DNA from: MAG-120531 sp041163765
GTDB taxonomy: Bacteria > Bacteroidota > Bacteroidia > Flavobacteriales > Flavobacteriaceae
DNA: 13,917 bases
NCBI GenBank assembly: GCA_041163765.1
Contig: JBEAQS010000014.1
Coordinates: 1-13,917, forward strand
Reading direction: 5' to 3'
Each line of letters begins with the position of its first letter. The stretch's first letter is position 1. Positions 1 through 7,961 of this stretch are shown here, one piece after another. The position numbers and the translations under genes were made by a program. The notes beneath the pieces were generated by a model. It did no database searches and was not told the origin of the DNA. It was given only the letters and a program-made list of their open reading frames with translations.

Positions 1-1528
1 AATTAAAGAAAGAAAAGCTGTCTTTGACATCTACTTTGTAGACATCATCTTTTCCAAGTCCAACAGTATCCCTGATGAAATCCTTTAGGGTTCCCCAATT
101 AAACCCATCTCTAGAGCCGACATTGATAAAATAGCGAACGCTATCTGGATTGCTGTTGCTGTATCCTTCAGACCGTTCTGCTCGATCTCCTCTGTCTGAG
201 GATTCGGAGGCATTTAGGTCTCTTGTTTTGTTGTAATAGTTGTAGAAGCGACCAAATTCGACAGAAACGATTTTTTTGATCAATTCTTCTTTGGTCAATC
301 CATCCAAAACTTCGTTGATTTTGGGTAGATATTCATCTACATCATGATTGATTTCCGTGTTTTTAATCTTATTGGCCAAAGCAAACAACTGTATTTCACA
401 TATTTCCATTCCTGTAGGAATGTTTTTAAGGGTGAACTTCTGTTGGATAATTTTTTCAATATGGCTGATTTTTCTCAGTTCAGAGCGAGTGACAATCACC
501 ATGGAAACACCTTCTTTACCCGCCCTGCCTGTTCTTCCAGATCGGTGAGTGTAAGTTTCAATTTCATCGGGTAATTGGTAGTTGATTACATGGGTGATGT
601 CATCGACATCTATTCCACGAGCAGCTACATCGGTTGCCACCAACATCTGTATTTGTTTCTTTCTAAAAGAGCTCATCACCAAATCTCTTTGGTTTTGGCT
701 TAGATCTCCGTGAAGTGCCGCTGCGTTGTAGCCGTCTTCAATAAGGTTTTCGGCTACTTTTTGGCAATCGCGTTTGGTGCGGCAAAACACCACGGAAAAT
801 ATTTCTGGGTGAGCATCTGCTAAACGCTTAAGCGCTTGGTAGCGATCTCTACTTCCGGCTACATAGTATTCGTGAACGATTGTGCTGGCTCCAGAATTTT
901 TTGAACCTACCGTTATTTCAACCGGTTGGTTCATGAATTTTTTGGCAATCACGGACACCTCTTTAGGCATAGTGGCGGAAAACAGCCAGGTTCTTTTTTC
1001 TCTAGGAGTATTGGATAAGATGTCTTGAATGTCTTCGTAGAAGCCCATGTTGAGCATTTCATCCGCTTCATCCAGAATACAGTAGTCGATTTGAGTGATG
1101 TTGATCAATCCTCGATTGATCATATCTTTCATCCTGCCTGGGGTAGCTACCACGATTTGCGCACCTCTTTTGATTTGGCTGGCCTGTTCGGTAATGCTGG
1201 CCCCCCCGTAAATAGCTACGGTATGAAGACCAGGAATGTATTTGGCATACAACTTGATTTCGTTGGTGATTTGCAAACACAGTTCCCGGGTAGGTGATAG
1301 AATAAGTCCTTGGGTGTGTTTTCTGGAAGGATCGATTTTTTGAATCAGAGGAAAACCAAAAGCAGCCGTTTTTCCTGTACCTGTTTGGGCCAATGCGACC
1401 AAATCAGTTTCCTCTCCTAAAAGAATAGGAATAGCTTTTTGCTGTACTTCTGAGGGTTTTGTAAATCCTAAATCTTGGATGGCTTGAATCAAGGGAGCAT
1501 CCAATCCCAATGTGTCAAATGTTGACAT
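1..1528 (-). CDS. deaD: DEAD-box ATP-dependent RNA helicase, DeaD/CsdA type (3' end outside window)
   Basis: ATP-dependent RNA helicase that remodels RNA duplexes, expected to act in ribosome assembly and mRNA turnover, often at low temperature. About 509 residues are present, starting MSTFDTLGLD; the frame is open to the left edge, so the C-terminus is cut off. Visible motifs in order: Q motif around residues 22-30, Walker A AQTGTGKT at 47-54, SPTREL at 78-83, GG at 108-109, TPGR at 129-132, DEAD at 153-156, SAT at 184-186, ATDVAARGID at 298-307 and HRSGRTGRAG at 328-337. After a helical spacer and a Ser/Arg-rich stretch (about 437-465), residues 465-509 resemble the DbpA/CsdA RNA-binding domain, which suggests a DeaD-class rather than an RhlE-class enzyme. 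The ATG is preceded by a structured leader and its own promoter. The GG motif is encoded by a run of seven G. Confidence 0.93.
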   Translation of the reverse strand, partial: MSTFDTLGLDAPLIQAIQDLGFTKPSEVQQKAIPILLGEETDLVALAQTGTGKTAAFGFPLIQKIDPSRKHTQGLILSPTRELCLQITNEIKLYAKYIPGLHTVAIYGGASITEQASQIKRGAQIVVATPGRMKDMINRGLINITQIDYCILDEADEMLNMGFYEDIQDILSNTPREKRTWLFSATMPKEVSVIAKKFMNQPVEITVGSKNSGASTIVHEYYVAGSRDRYQALKRLADAHPEIFSVVFCRTKRDCQKVAENLIEDGYNAAALHGDLSQNQRDLVMSSFRKKQIQMLVATDVAARGIDVDDITHVINYQLPDEIETYTHRSGRTGRAGKEGVSMVIVTRSELRKISHIEKIIQQKFTLKNIPTGMEICEIQLFALANKIKNTEINHDVDEYLPKINEVLDGLTKEELIKKIVSVEFGRFYNYYNKTRDLNASESSDRGDRAERSEGYSNSNPDSVRYFINVGSRDGFNWGTLKDFIRDTVGLGKDDVYKVDVKDSFSFFN

Positions 1529-1537
1529 GGTTTTGTA

Positions 1538-1575
1538 GTTTATCGCAAATATGTCTGTTGCATAGAGCGATAAAC
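1538..1575 (-). promoter_or_regulatory. Hairpin in the deaD 5' leader
   Basis: A perfect 9-base inverted repeat, GTTTATCGC with GCGATAAAC (1538-1546 and 1567-1575), encloses 20 bases. Inside, TATG and CATA can add a second 4-bp stem capped by a 7-base loop. The structure ends 9 bases before the deaD ATG, where it would cover the ribosome landing site. It lacks a following T-run in the minus direction, so it is not a simple terminator. I infer a translation-control or mRNA-stability element; no known family is recognised. Confidence 0.55.
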
Positions 1576-1629
1576 CATTGAAGGACACTCAGCGCAACAC
1601 ATGCTATACCAGCGGCGTTAATAATGGCG

Positions 1630-1656
1630 CAAAGGTAGTCATTAATAAATGAACAA
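1630..1656 (-). promoter_or_regulatory. Probable deaD promoter
   Basis: On the minus strand TACCTTTG (1630-1637) matches the Bacteroidota -7 consensus TAnnTTTG, and a TTG lies upstream at 1654-1656, with a spacer of 16, shorter than the usual 19-21. Transcription would begin near 1623 and give a leader of about 95 bases, long compared with the 15-50 base leaders elsewhere in this window. This separates deaD from the upstream rdgB gene. Confidence 0.5.
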
Positions 1657-1673
1657 TCCTAACACTTTATTTT

Positions 1674-2270
1674 TTATGTAAGCTGTTGATTGTCAATAAA
1701 TTGAATGAATTTATTCAACGCCTTGCTTCGGTGGCTCCATTTGTTTTTGGTTTCTCTATCCATTTCCGCAAAGGATTTATCTGCTCCTAAGGGCCTGAAT
1801 ACCGGGTCGTATCCAAATCCATAGGAACCTCTCGGATGTTCGAGAATTACACCGGCAGCGACACCCTCAAAGAAATAGTGTTTTTGATCTAGGTTAAACG
1901 ACAGTACTGTTTTAAAAGACGCAGATCGCTGGGTGGTTTTTGCTAGTGAACGAAGTAACAGCTCCATATTGTCCTGATCATTTGCCTGAGGTCCGGCATA
2001 TCGGGCAGAATAAACACCGGGTTGGCCGTTTAAAGCGTCGACAAATAAACCCGAGTCATCTGATAGTGTAGGAAGTCCCGTTTTTTCAAAGATCAGTTGA
2101 GATTTGATCAGTGCATTTTCATGAAGCGTGGTGCCCGTTTCCTCGATTGGCTGATCAAATCCAACATCTTTTAACGTAAGTATTTTAAAGTCCCCTTGAA
2201 GCAGGTGATTTAATTCTGCCACTTTATTCAGGTTGTTTGTGGCCAATACAAGTTGAAAAGGGATCTTCAT
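1674..2270 (-). CDS. rdgB: dITP/XTP pyrophosphatase (non-canonical purine NTP pyrophosphatase), RdgB/HAM1 family
   Basis: Hydrolyses deaminated purine nucleotides (ITP, dITP, XTP) to the monophosphate and pyrophosphate, keeping them out of DNA and RNA; cytosolic. The 198 residues match the usual family length. The N-terminal VLATNNLNKVAE carries the family's T-N-N-x-x-K substrate-binding signature; SDDSGL near residues 70-75 holds the acidic metal-binding residues; the FGYDPVF motif lies near 152-158; and the C-terminal NKWSHRSKAL contains the conserved Ser-His-Arg. The gene is head to head with the serine-biosynthesis fusion gene across 90 bases and lies upstream of deaD on the same strand. 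No perfect -7 box is seen for it; the closest is TAAATTTA at 2288-2295. Confidence 0.94.
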   Translation of the reverse strand: MKIPFQLVLATNNLNKVAELNHLLQGDFKILTLKDVGFDQPIEETGTTLHENALIKSQLIFEKTGLPTLSDDSGLFVDALNGQPGVYSARYAGPQANDQDNMELLLRSLAKTTQRSASFKTVLSFNLDQKHYFFEGVAAGVILEHPRGSYGFGYDPVFRPLGADKSFAEMDRETKNKWSHRSKALNKFIQFIDNQQLT

Positions 2271-2332
2271 ATCAGGGTATTTGCCTGTAAATTTATCACA
2301 ATTTATCCCGGAATAATCGCATTAAATTTACC

Positions 2333-2340
2333 TACTTTTG
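2333..2340 (+). promoter_or_regulatory. -7 promoter box of the serB-serA fusion gene
   Basis: TACTTTTG matches TAnnTTTG exactly and is followed by TGCC. Transcription would start near 2346, leaving only about 15 bases before the GTG at 2361. This supports the GTG as the real start because no upstream start would be transcribed. No good -33 TTG is seen. Confidence 0.5.
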
Positions 2341-2360
2341 TGCCTTAAATACCTTAAGCC

Positions 2361-4244
2361 GTGGGCAAAAATTACGTTTTTGATTTTGACAGTACCTTAA
2401 CAAGGGTAGAAGCTTTGGATGTTTTGGCTGAAATTACCTTGGAAGGTAACCCTGAAAAAGAATCCATCATTGAACAGATTAAAGAAATCACCAATCTGGG
2501 TATAGATGGAGAGATATCTTTCACTGAATCATTGGAGCGAAGAATTAGGTTGCTCAAAGCACATAAGAATGATTTAGCAGAATTAGTTACCAGATTATCC
2601 GCTAAGGTGTCTCCGTCTATTGTAGAGAATAAGTCGTTTTTTACCCGATACTCGGAGGATATCTATGTTATCTCCTGTGGATTCAAAGAATTCATAGATC
2701 CCATTGTTGCCGCATATGACATTCCCTCTGAGAAGGTTTATGCCAACACGTTTACCTATGATCAGGACGGGTACATTACCGGTTTTGACCGCATGAATGT
2801 GCTTTCTGCTCACAATGGAAAGATAGATTGCTTAAAAAACTTGAATTTGAGAGGGGAAATTCAAGTAGTGGGGGATGGATACAGCGATTATGTGATGAGA
2901 GAAGCAGGTATAGCAGATAAGTTCTTTGCCTACACAGAGAATGTCCAAAGACAAAAAGCTATGGCCAATGCAGACCATATTACACCAAACTTAGACGAAT
3001 TTTTATACATCAACGATTTGCCACGAAACATTTCTTACCCCAAACACAGAATCAAAGTGCTTTTATTGGAAAATGTACATCCACAGGCCTTTGAGCATTT
3101 AACCACGGACGGCTTTACGGTTGAAACGGTCACCTCCAGTTTAACCGAAGAGGAGCTGATAGAAAAAATTAAAGACGTTCACGTTCTGGGCATACGTTCG
3201 AAGACTCAGGTAACACAAAAAGTACTCGATGCTGCGGACAAGTTGATGGTGGTTGGAGCATTTTGCATCGGAACAACACAGATTGATTTGATGGCCTGCA
3301 AAAAACAAGGGGTCGTCGTATTTAATGCTCCTTATAGCAACACGCGCTCTGTCGTAGAGCTAGCTATCGGGGAGATCATTATGTTGATGCGTCGCATATT
3401 TCCTAGATCAACTGAAATACACAATGGTCAGTGGAACAAAACTGCTTCAAACGCTACGGAAGTTCGAGGCAAAAAAATCGGTATTGTAGGTTATGGGAAC
3501 ATCGGGAAACAGCTTTCCGTATTGTGCGAAGCCATGGGTATGCAGGTGTATTTTTACGACATCAACGATCAGCTGGCTCTGGGTAATGCAACAAAGTGTC
3601 ATTCACTCAATGAACTTCTAGCCATAGCCGATGTAGTTTCATTGCATGTAGATGACAATAAAGCCAACACCAACCTTTTCAATGCGGATCGATTCAGCCG
3701 TATGAAAAAGGGGGCACTGTTTATCAACCTGGCCAGAGGTTTTGTGGTGGATATTCCAGCTCTAGTGGCCGCTTTAAAAAGTGGTCATTTAGGTGGTGCA
3801 GCGGTGGATGTTTATCCCTGGGAACCTATTGGAAATGGTCCTTTTGAAACGGAACTTCGCGGATTAGACAATGTGATTTTAACGCCCCATATCGGAGGAA
3901 GCACAGAAGAAGCTCAAAAAGATATCGCCTCTTTTGTACCTAAGAAAATCATGGATTATATCAATTCGGGCACCACGGTAGATGCGGTTAATTTCCCCAA
4001 CCTAAGACTTCCAGAACAAAAGAATACCCACAGATTTTTACATATTCACCACAATGTACCTGGTGTAATGGCCAAGATTAACGAAGTTCTCGCCAAATTT
4101 GACCTAAATATAACAGGCCAGTTCTTATCCACAGATAATGAGGTAGGGTATGTGATTACTGAAGTAAATAAAGAGTACAACAAAGAAGTCATGAAGGCCT
4201 TAAAAAAGATTGACAATACGATTAAGTTTAGGGTATTGTACTAA
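2361..4244 (+). CDS. Fused phosphoserine phosphatase / D-3-phosphoglycerate dehydrogenase
   Basis: Carries the third and first enzymes of serine biosynthesis on one 627-residue chain. Residues 1-215 form a HAD phosphatase of the SerB type: DFDST at 8-12 (D8 nucleophile), SCGFKEF at 105-111, K154, and GDGYSD at 171-176. Residues 230-627 align along their length with my memory of the 410-residue E. coli SerA: RSKTQVT at 279-285, FCIGT at 301-305, the NAD-binding GYGNIG at 377-382 with D400 for the ribose, catalytic R459, E488 and H510 (in TPHIGGST), then a C-terminal ACT domain (about 557-627) ending in RVLY, as in the serine-inhibited enzyme. All key residues of both halves are present, so both activities are expected; the transaminase SerC is not in the window. 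The start is GTG. Feedback inhibition by serine through ACT is inferred from the family. Confidence 0.93.
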   Translation: MGKNYVFDFDSTLTRVEALDVLAEITLEGNPEKESIIEQIKEITNLGIDGEISFTESLERRIRLLKAHKNDLAELVTRLSAKVSPSIVENKSFFTRYSEDIYVISCGFKEFIDPIVAAYDIPSEKVYANTFTYDQDGYITGFDRMNVLSAHNGKIDCLKNLNLRGEIQVVGDGYSDYVMREAGIADKFFAYTENVQRQKAMANADHITPNLDEFLYINDLPRNISYPKHRIKVLLLENVHPQAFEHLTTDGFTVETVTSSLTEEELIEKIKDVHVLGIRSKTQVTQKVLDAADKLMVVGAFCIGTTQIDLMACKKQGVVVFNAPYSNTRSVVELAIGEIIMLMRRIFPRSTEIHNGQWNKTASNATEVRGKKIGIVGYGNIGKQLSVLCEAMGMQVYFYDINDQLALGNATKCHSLNELLAIADVVSLHVDDNKANTNLFNADRFSRMKKGALFINLARGFVVDIPALVAALKSGHLGGAAVDVYPWEPIGNGPFETELRGLDNVILTPHIGGSTEEAQKDIASFVPKKIMDYINSGTTVDAVNFPNLRLPEQKNTHRFLHIHHNVPGVMAKINEVLAKFDLNITGQFLSTDNEVGYVITEVNKEYNKEVMKALKKIDNTIKFRVLY

Positions 4245-4245
4245 C

Positions 4246-4719
4246 CTACTGGTGGTGGTAGGGCTCATTGTTTAGAATGGTCATCGCTCGGTATAATTGT
4301 TCGACCAAAAAGAGCCTGACCATTTGATGTGAAAAGGTCAATGAAGATAAAGAAATACACTGGGGGTGTTTTGATTTCAGTGAAGCGCTGATTCCGTAAG
4401 GTCCCCCGATCACAAAAACAGCGTGCTTGTATCCAGCAACCATGGTTTTGTTGATGAATTCACTCAAGCCTATCGAGCTGAAGGTTTTGCCTTTTTCATC
4501 TAAAAGAATAGCCAGGTCGTTGTTTTTAATGTGGCTGCTGATCTGATCTGCCTCCCAAGTCATCTGCATTTCTTTGCTGAGTGTTTTTCTATTTTTTGGA
4601 TCAGGAATGAATATCCATTCAGTCTTGATGTAGTGTTGTAGTCGATCGGTGTATTGGCCGATTAAAGCCTCAATTTCACGCTGGTCTGTTTTTCCGATAC
4701 AAACTATTTTGATGTGCAT
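4246..4719 (-). CDS. rlmH: 23S rRNA (pseudouridine-1915-N3)-methyltransferase RlmH
   Basis: SPOUT-class methyltransferase that methylates pseudouridine 1915 in helix 69 of 23S rRNA, acting on assembled 70S ribosomes. The 157 residues match the family (about 155). FVIGGPYG at 102-109 forms part of the knotted SAM-binding site, the segment around residues 123-145 (SLSSLTFSHQMVRLFLVEQL) is the conserved C-terminal helix region, and the protein ends in the family signature PYHH. I chose the ATG at 4719; an in-frame TTG two codons upstream (4725) adds residues that the family does not have. The stop codon lies one base from the stop of the serine gene on the other strand. Confidence 0.95.
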   Translation of the reverse strand: MHIKIVCIGKTDQREIEALIGQYTDRLQHYIKTEWIFIPDPKNRKTLSKEMQMTWEADQISSHIKNNDLAILLDEKGKTFSSIGLSEFINKTMVAGYKHAVFVIGGPYGISASLKSKHPQCISLSSLTFSHQMVRLFLVEQLYRAMTILNNEPYHHQ

Positions 4720-4748
4720 GGTCAAGATCTTTATGGAAATGGATTAAT

Positions 4749-4756
4749 TATATTTG
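4749..4756 (+). promoter_or_regulatory. -7 promoter box of priA
   Basis: TATATTTG matches TAnnTTTG and lies 37 bases before the priA ATG, predicting transcription from about 4762. The -33 region is weak. It faces the rlmH box at 4775-4782, so the two promoters point toward each other. Confidence 0.45.
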
Positions 4757-4774
4757 GTGATTCAACCCATCGCC

Positions 4775-4782
4775 CAAAACTA
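4775..4782 (-). promoter_or_regulatory. -7 promoter box of rlmH
   Basis: TAGTTTTG on the minus strand matches TAnnTTTG and predicts a start near 4769, giving a leader of about 50 bases for rlmH. No clear -33 element is seen. An RNA polymerase starting here would run through the priA box. Confidence 0.4.
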
Positions 4783-4793
4783 GCAAATAATAA

Positions 4794-7217
4794 ATGATTC
4801 AGCTGGATGTCTTGCTGCCTTTGCCGCTTAACCATTTGTACACTTATGTTCTGCCTGAGGAAATCGAACCCCCCAGACCAGGCATTCGCGTAGTAGTGCC
4901 GTTTGGGGCTAAAAAATGGCAGACGGGAATTGTTTGGCGGATTCGCGAAGTAATTCAAGCGGATGATTCCCTCAAGGAGATCGTTTATGTGTTGGATGAA
5001 ACTCCATGGATCACCGAGCAGCAAATGCTATTTTTTGACTGGTTGTCTACCTACTACATGAGTCCTTTAGGGTTGGTGCTGAAGGCAGCCATTCCGAGCG
5101 CACTTTTGCTGTCTTCTCAGACACTGGTTCAACTCACACCTGATGCGCACGTAGAAGCTGATTCATTGACGGACCAAGCATACATGATGTTAGAAGCGCT
5201 CGCTCAACACAAGTCACTTCCGTTAAATACGTTATTATCCATTGGAGCTAAGTCATCTGGAATGGATACCATCAATCATTTGGTGGACCAAGGCTTGGTG
5301 TTGGTTGAACAAGATATTAAGGAAAAATATGTGCCTAAATACGAGACTTTTATTCGCGCAGATATCCAACAAAAATTGCTTTTAAGCACCTTGCCACCCA
5401 AACAAAAAATTCTTTTTTCCTGGTGTCTTGAAAGGTCGACAGCTGGTTCGTTTACCATCAAAAAGAAAGAGCTGACCAACACGGATTTTTGGAGTCCTTC
5501 AGCGTATAGAGCACTTGTTGAAAAGGAGTTGTTGCTTGAAAAGTCAGTGCGTGTTGATCGTATAGTTTGGGATCAACATGAAACGACAAAACCCTTAAAG
5601 CCACTATTTCCGCCACAGAACATCGCCTTGAATGAGCTCTTGAATCGACTATACGAATCAAAAGTTACCTTGCTTCACGGGATTACAGGCTCTGGAAAAA
5701 CTGAGTTATATGCTCATCTATTTGAAGAGTTATTGCGAAAAGACCAACAAGTTCTCTTTTTGTTACCAGAAATTGCCTTGACCACGCAATTGATTAAAAG
5801 AATGCAGACGTATTTCGGCGATAAAGTAGCTACCTATCATTCTGGGATGAGTCAGAATGAACGGGTTGAGGTTTGGCGTCGAGTTGCTGCAGGGAAACCA
5901 ACAGCTCAATTGATCTTGGGTACTCGATCTTCTGTGTTTCTGCCTTGGAAAAATTTGGGTTTGGTCGTTGTTGATGAGGAGCATGAGTCAGCCTACAGAC
6001 AAATAGAGCCTGCACCTAGATACCACGGAAGGGATGCAGCGATTTATGCGGCTCATCTGTATGGCTGTGGTGTTGTCTTGGGTTCAGCCACCCCCAGTTT
6101 AACCTCTATGGCTCATGCTCAGTCTGGCAAATACGGGTATGTGCGCCTGGATGTGAGGCATTTGGGTACCCCATTGCCCCAGGTTTTGCTCATTGATCTC
6201 AAAGAACAACAGCTGAAAAAGAAAATGAAAGGTCATTTTTCTTCGGTACTTATCGATGGAATCACCGAGTGTTTGGGGCAAGGGAAGCAAGTAATTCTAT
6301 TTCAAAATCGAAGAGGTTTTTCACCTAGTGTACAGTGTACCTCTTGTGGTCACAGTCCTCAGTGCCCAAGTTGTGATGTTTCTTTAACCTACCACAAGCA
6401 AGGCAACATTTTGAAATGCCATTATTGCGGTTTTTTTCAAAACCACCTAAGTCAGTGTCCAAGCTGTCGCGCTCCGGGTATGGAAACCCTTGGATTGGGT
6501 ACCCAGCAAGTACTCGAATCGTTTCAAGAACTCTTTCCTGGTGTTTCTGCAAAAAGGATGGATCAGGACACCACGCGAAGAAAGAACGCTTATCAAGAGC
6601 TCATAGACGGGTTTGAACAACGCTCATTTCAAGTGTTAATAGGCACACAAATGCTATCCAAGGGATTGGATTTCAAGCAAGTTGGTTTGGTGGGTGTTCT
6701 TCAAGCAGATGCGATGTTGCATCACCCTGAATATTACGCCCATGAACAAGCTTTCCAGATCCTCTATCAACTGGGTGGGCGCTCTGGTCGTTCAGAGGCT
6801 CAGGGGAAGTTTTACCTACAAACATATATGCCTGAACATCCTTTGCTGCAACAAGTCTCCAGACATGATTATGCGGGAATGGTAGAAACTCAGTTAGCAC
6901 AAAGACGTGTTTTTCAATACCCACCTGAAGTCAAGTTGATCAAAGTAATCCTAAAGCACAAAAACTGGAATACCGTGGACAAAGGCGCTCATTGGTTTGC
7001 TCATCAAATCATATCCAGAAGTAGTTTACCCGTCTTGGGGCCTGCTGATCCAGCTGTTGCCAGGATTAAAGATCAGTTTATCAAACATATTGTTGTTAAA
7101 GTGCCCCCACATGTTTCCCTGTCGGGTGTTAAAAAATCCTTGAGTAGATTACAGCAAACTTTTGAGGCTATTCCTGAGTTTCGCTCGATTCGTCTGTTGT
7201 TTCAGGTAGATTATTAG
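4794..7217 (+). CDS. priA: Primosomal protein N' (replication restart helicase PriA)
   Basis: 3'-5' DNA helicase that recognises stalled forks and D-loops and reloads the replisome. The 807 residues are longer than E. coli PriA (732). Residues 1-105 form the 3'-DNA-binding domain (MIQLDVLLPLPLNHLYTY start), followed by a winged-helix region. The helicase has Walker A GITGSGKT at 296-303, LPEIALT at 324-330, DEEH at 394-397, LGSATPSL at 429-436, GTQMLSKGLDF at 617-627 and GGRSGR at 661-666. Eight cysteines in four CxxC pairs (515/518, 524/527, 542/545, 555/558) form the expected two-zinc module. The start ATG is preceded by an A/T-rich stretch, and no earlier in-frame start lies downstream of the promoter. 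It is convergent with the LytTR regulator (10-base gap). Confidence 0.97.
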   Translation: MIQLDVLLPLPLNHLYTYVLPEEIEPPRPGIRVVVPFGAKKWQTGIVWRIREVIQADDSLKEIVYVLDETPWITEQQMLFFDWLSTYYMSPLGLVLKAAIPSALLLSSQTLVQLTPDAHVEADSLTDQAYMMLEALAQHKSLPLNTLLSIGAKSSGMDTINHLVDQGLVLVEQDIKEKYVPKYETFIRADIQQKLLLSTLPPKQKILFSWCLERSTAGSFTIKKKELTNTDFWSPSAYRALVEKELLLEKSVRVDRIVWDQHETTKPLKPLFPPQNIALNELLNRLYESKVTLLHGITGSGKTELYAHLFEELLRKDQQVLFLLPEIALTTQLIKRMQTYFGDKVATYHSGMSQNERVEVWRRVAAGKPTAQLILGTRSSVFLPWKNLGLVVVDEEHESAYRQIEPAPRYHGRDAAIYAAHLYGCGVVLGSATPSLTSMAHAQSGKYGYVRLDVRHLGTPLPQVLLIDLKEQQLKKKMKGHFSSVLIDGITECLGQGKQVILFQNRRGFSPSVQCTSCGHSPQCPSCDVSLTYHKQGNILKCHYCGFFQNHLSQCPSCRAPGMETLGLGTQQVLESFQELFPGVSAKRMDQDTTRRKNAYQELIDGFEQRSFQVLIGTQMLSKGLDFKQVGLVGVLQADAMLHHPEYYAHEQAFQILYQLGGRSGRSEAQGKFYLQTYMPEHPLLQQVSRHDYAGMVETQLAQRRVFQYPPEVKLIKVILKHKNWNTVDKGAHWFAHQIISRSSLPVLGPADPAVARIKDQFIKHIVVKVPPHVSLSGVKKSLSRLQQTFEAIPEFRSIRLLFQVDY

Positions 7218-7227
7218 CCGCTTGAGT

Positions 7228-7944
7228 TCATCCCACATCGTGCTGAAAGTGCAGCTGTTTTAATGCCGCTTCAAAAGCTTGTTTGTTGTTTCTGCTCACG
7301 GGTAATTCTATTAAGTCAACCCAAACTTTTTTCTCTTGATAAGTTTCAATCCGGTGAAGGTTCACGGCATATGATTTATGGATTCTAAAAAAGGAGTGCT
7401 CTGGCAATAGGCTCAAGAATTTGGTGAGGCCCATGGAAAGGATAAAGTTCTGTTTGTCGGTAATTACTTTTACATAATCCCCAAGGGCCTCAACCCACTT
7501 GATCGATTGAATCACCAATCTTTTTTTGCTTTGTTCGTGCTTGACATAGATGGAGGGCTCTTCATTAACCCACTGTCTGTTTTGTTCTACTCTAGCGCTT
7601 GCTTTGGTTATGGCTGCATCAAAACGGTCTTGTTTAACCGGGCCACATAAAAAGTCGGTGACATTGTAATCAAAAGCTTTAATCGCGTGTTGCGTGTTTT
7701 CTGCCATAACAATGATCTGTGGGCTGTTATGCAGGGACTCGATCAACTGAAATCCGTTGCGCAGTGGCATGTCGGCAGCAATGATGGCGATATCTACCTC
7801 TCGGCAATTGATTCCGTGTACGGCCTCAATGGCATTTCTAAAAGTGCAGAGTAAATTGAGCTGAGGGTGTTTTAACGCCATTTGACGGATATGCTCTCTT
7901 TTGGACAATTCAGATTCAACGATCACACAGTTTAGTTTTTTCAT
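7228..7944 (-). CDS. LytTR-type DNA-binding regulator with a degenerate receiver domain
   Basis: Predicted transcription regulator of 238 residues. Residues 1-120 have the fold pattern of a response-regulator receiver. Residues about 135-235 form a LytTR DNA-binding domain: IKWVEALGDYVKVIT, FFRIHKSYAVNL and the IELPVSRNNKQAFEAAL end are the conserved blocks. The receiver lacks the residues needed for phosphorylation: the acidic pair is E10-S11, the acceptor Asp position is A56 (in IAADMP), the switch Thr is A81 and the invariant Lys before Pro is G101. It is therefore unlikely to respond to a kinase, and no histidine kinase gene adjoins it. I chose the ATG at 7944; an in-frame ATG at 7986 would add 14 residues without family support and would lie upstream of the likely promoter. 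Target genes are unknown. Confidence 0.88.
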   Translation of the reverse strand: MKKLNCVIVESELSKREHIRQMALKHPQLNLLCTFRNAIEAVHGINCREVDIAIIAADMPLRNGFQLIESLHNSPQIIVMAENTQHAIKAFDYNVTDFLCGPVKQDRFDAAITKASARVEQNRQWVNEEPSIYVKHEQSKKRLVIQSIKWVEALGDYVKVITDKQNFILSMGLTKFLSLLPEHSFFRIHKSYAVNLHRIETYQEKKVWVDLIELPVSRNNKQAFEAALKQLHFQHDVG

Positions 7945-7961
7945 AGCTGATGATTTAGTGG

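Noticed and set aside
344..1297. Small plus- and minus-strand open frames inside the helicase gene
   Set aside because: They lie across or antisense to a frame with all DEAD-box motifs, and their translations show no recognisable domain.
5276..6924. Several 60-80 residue open frames within priA
   Set aside because: They are alternative-frame readings of a strongly conserved gene, with no family resemblance or start signals.
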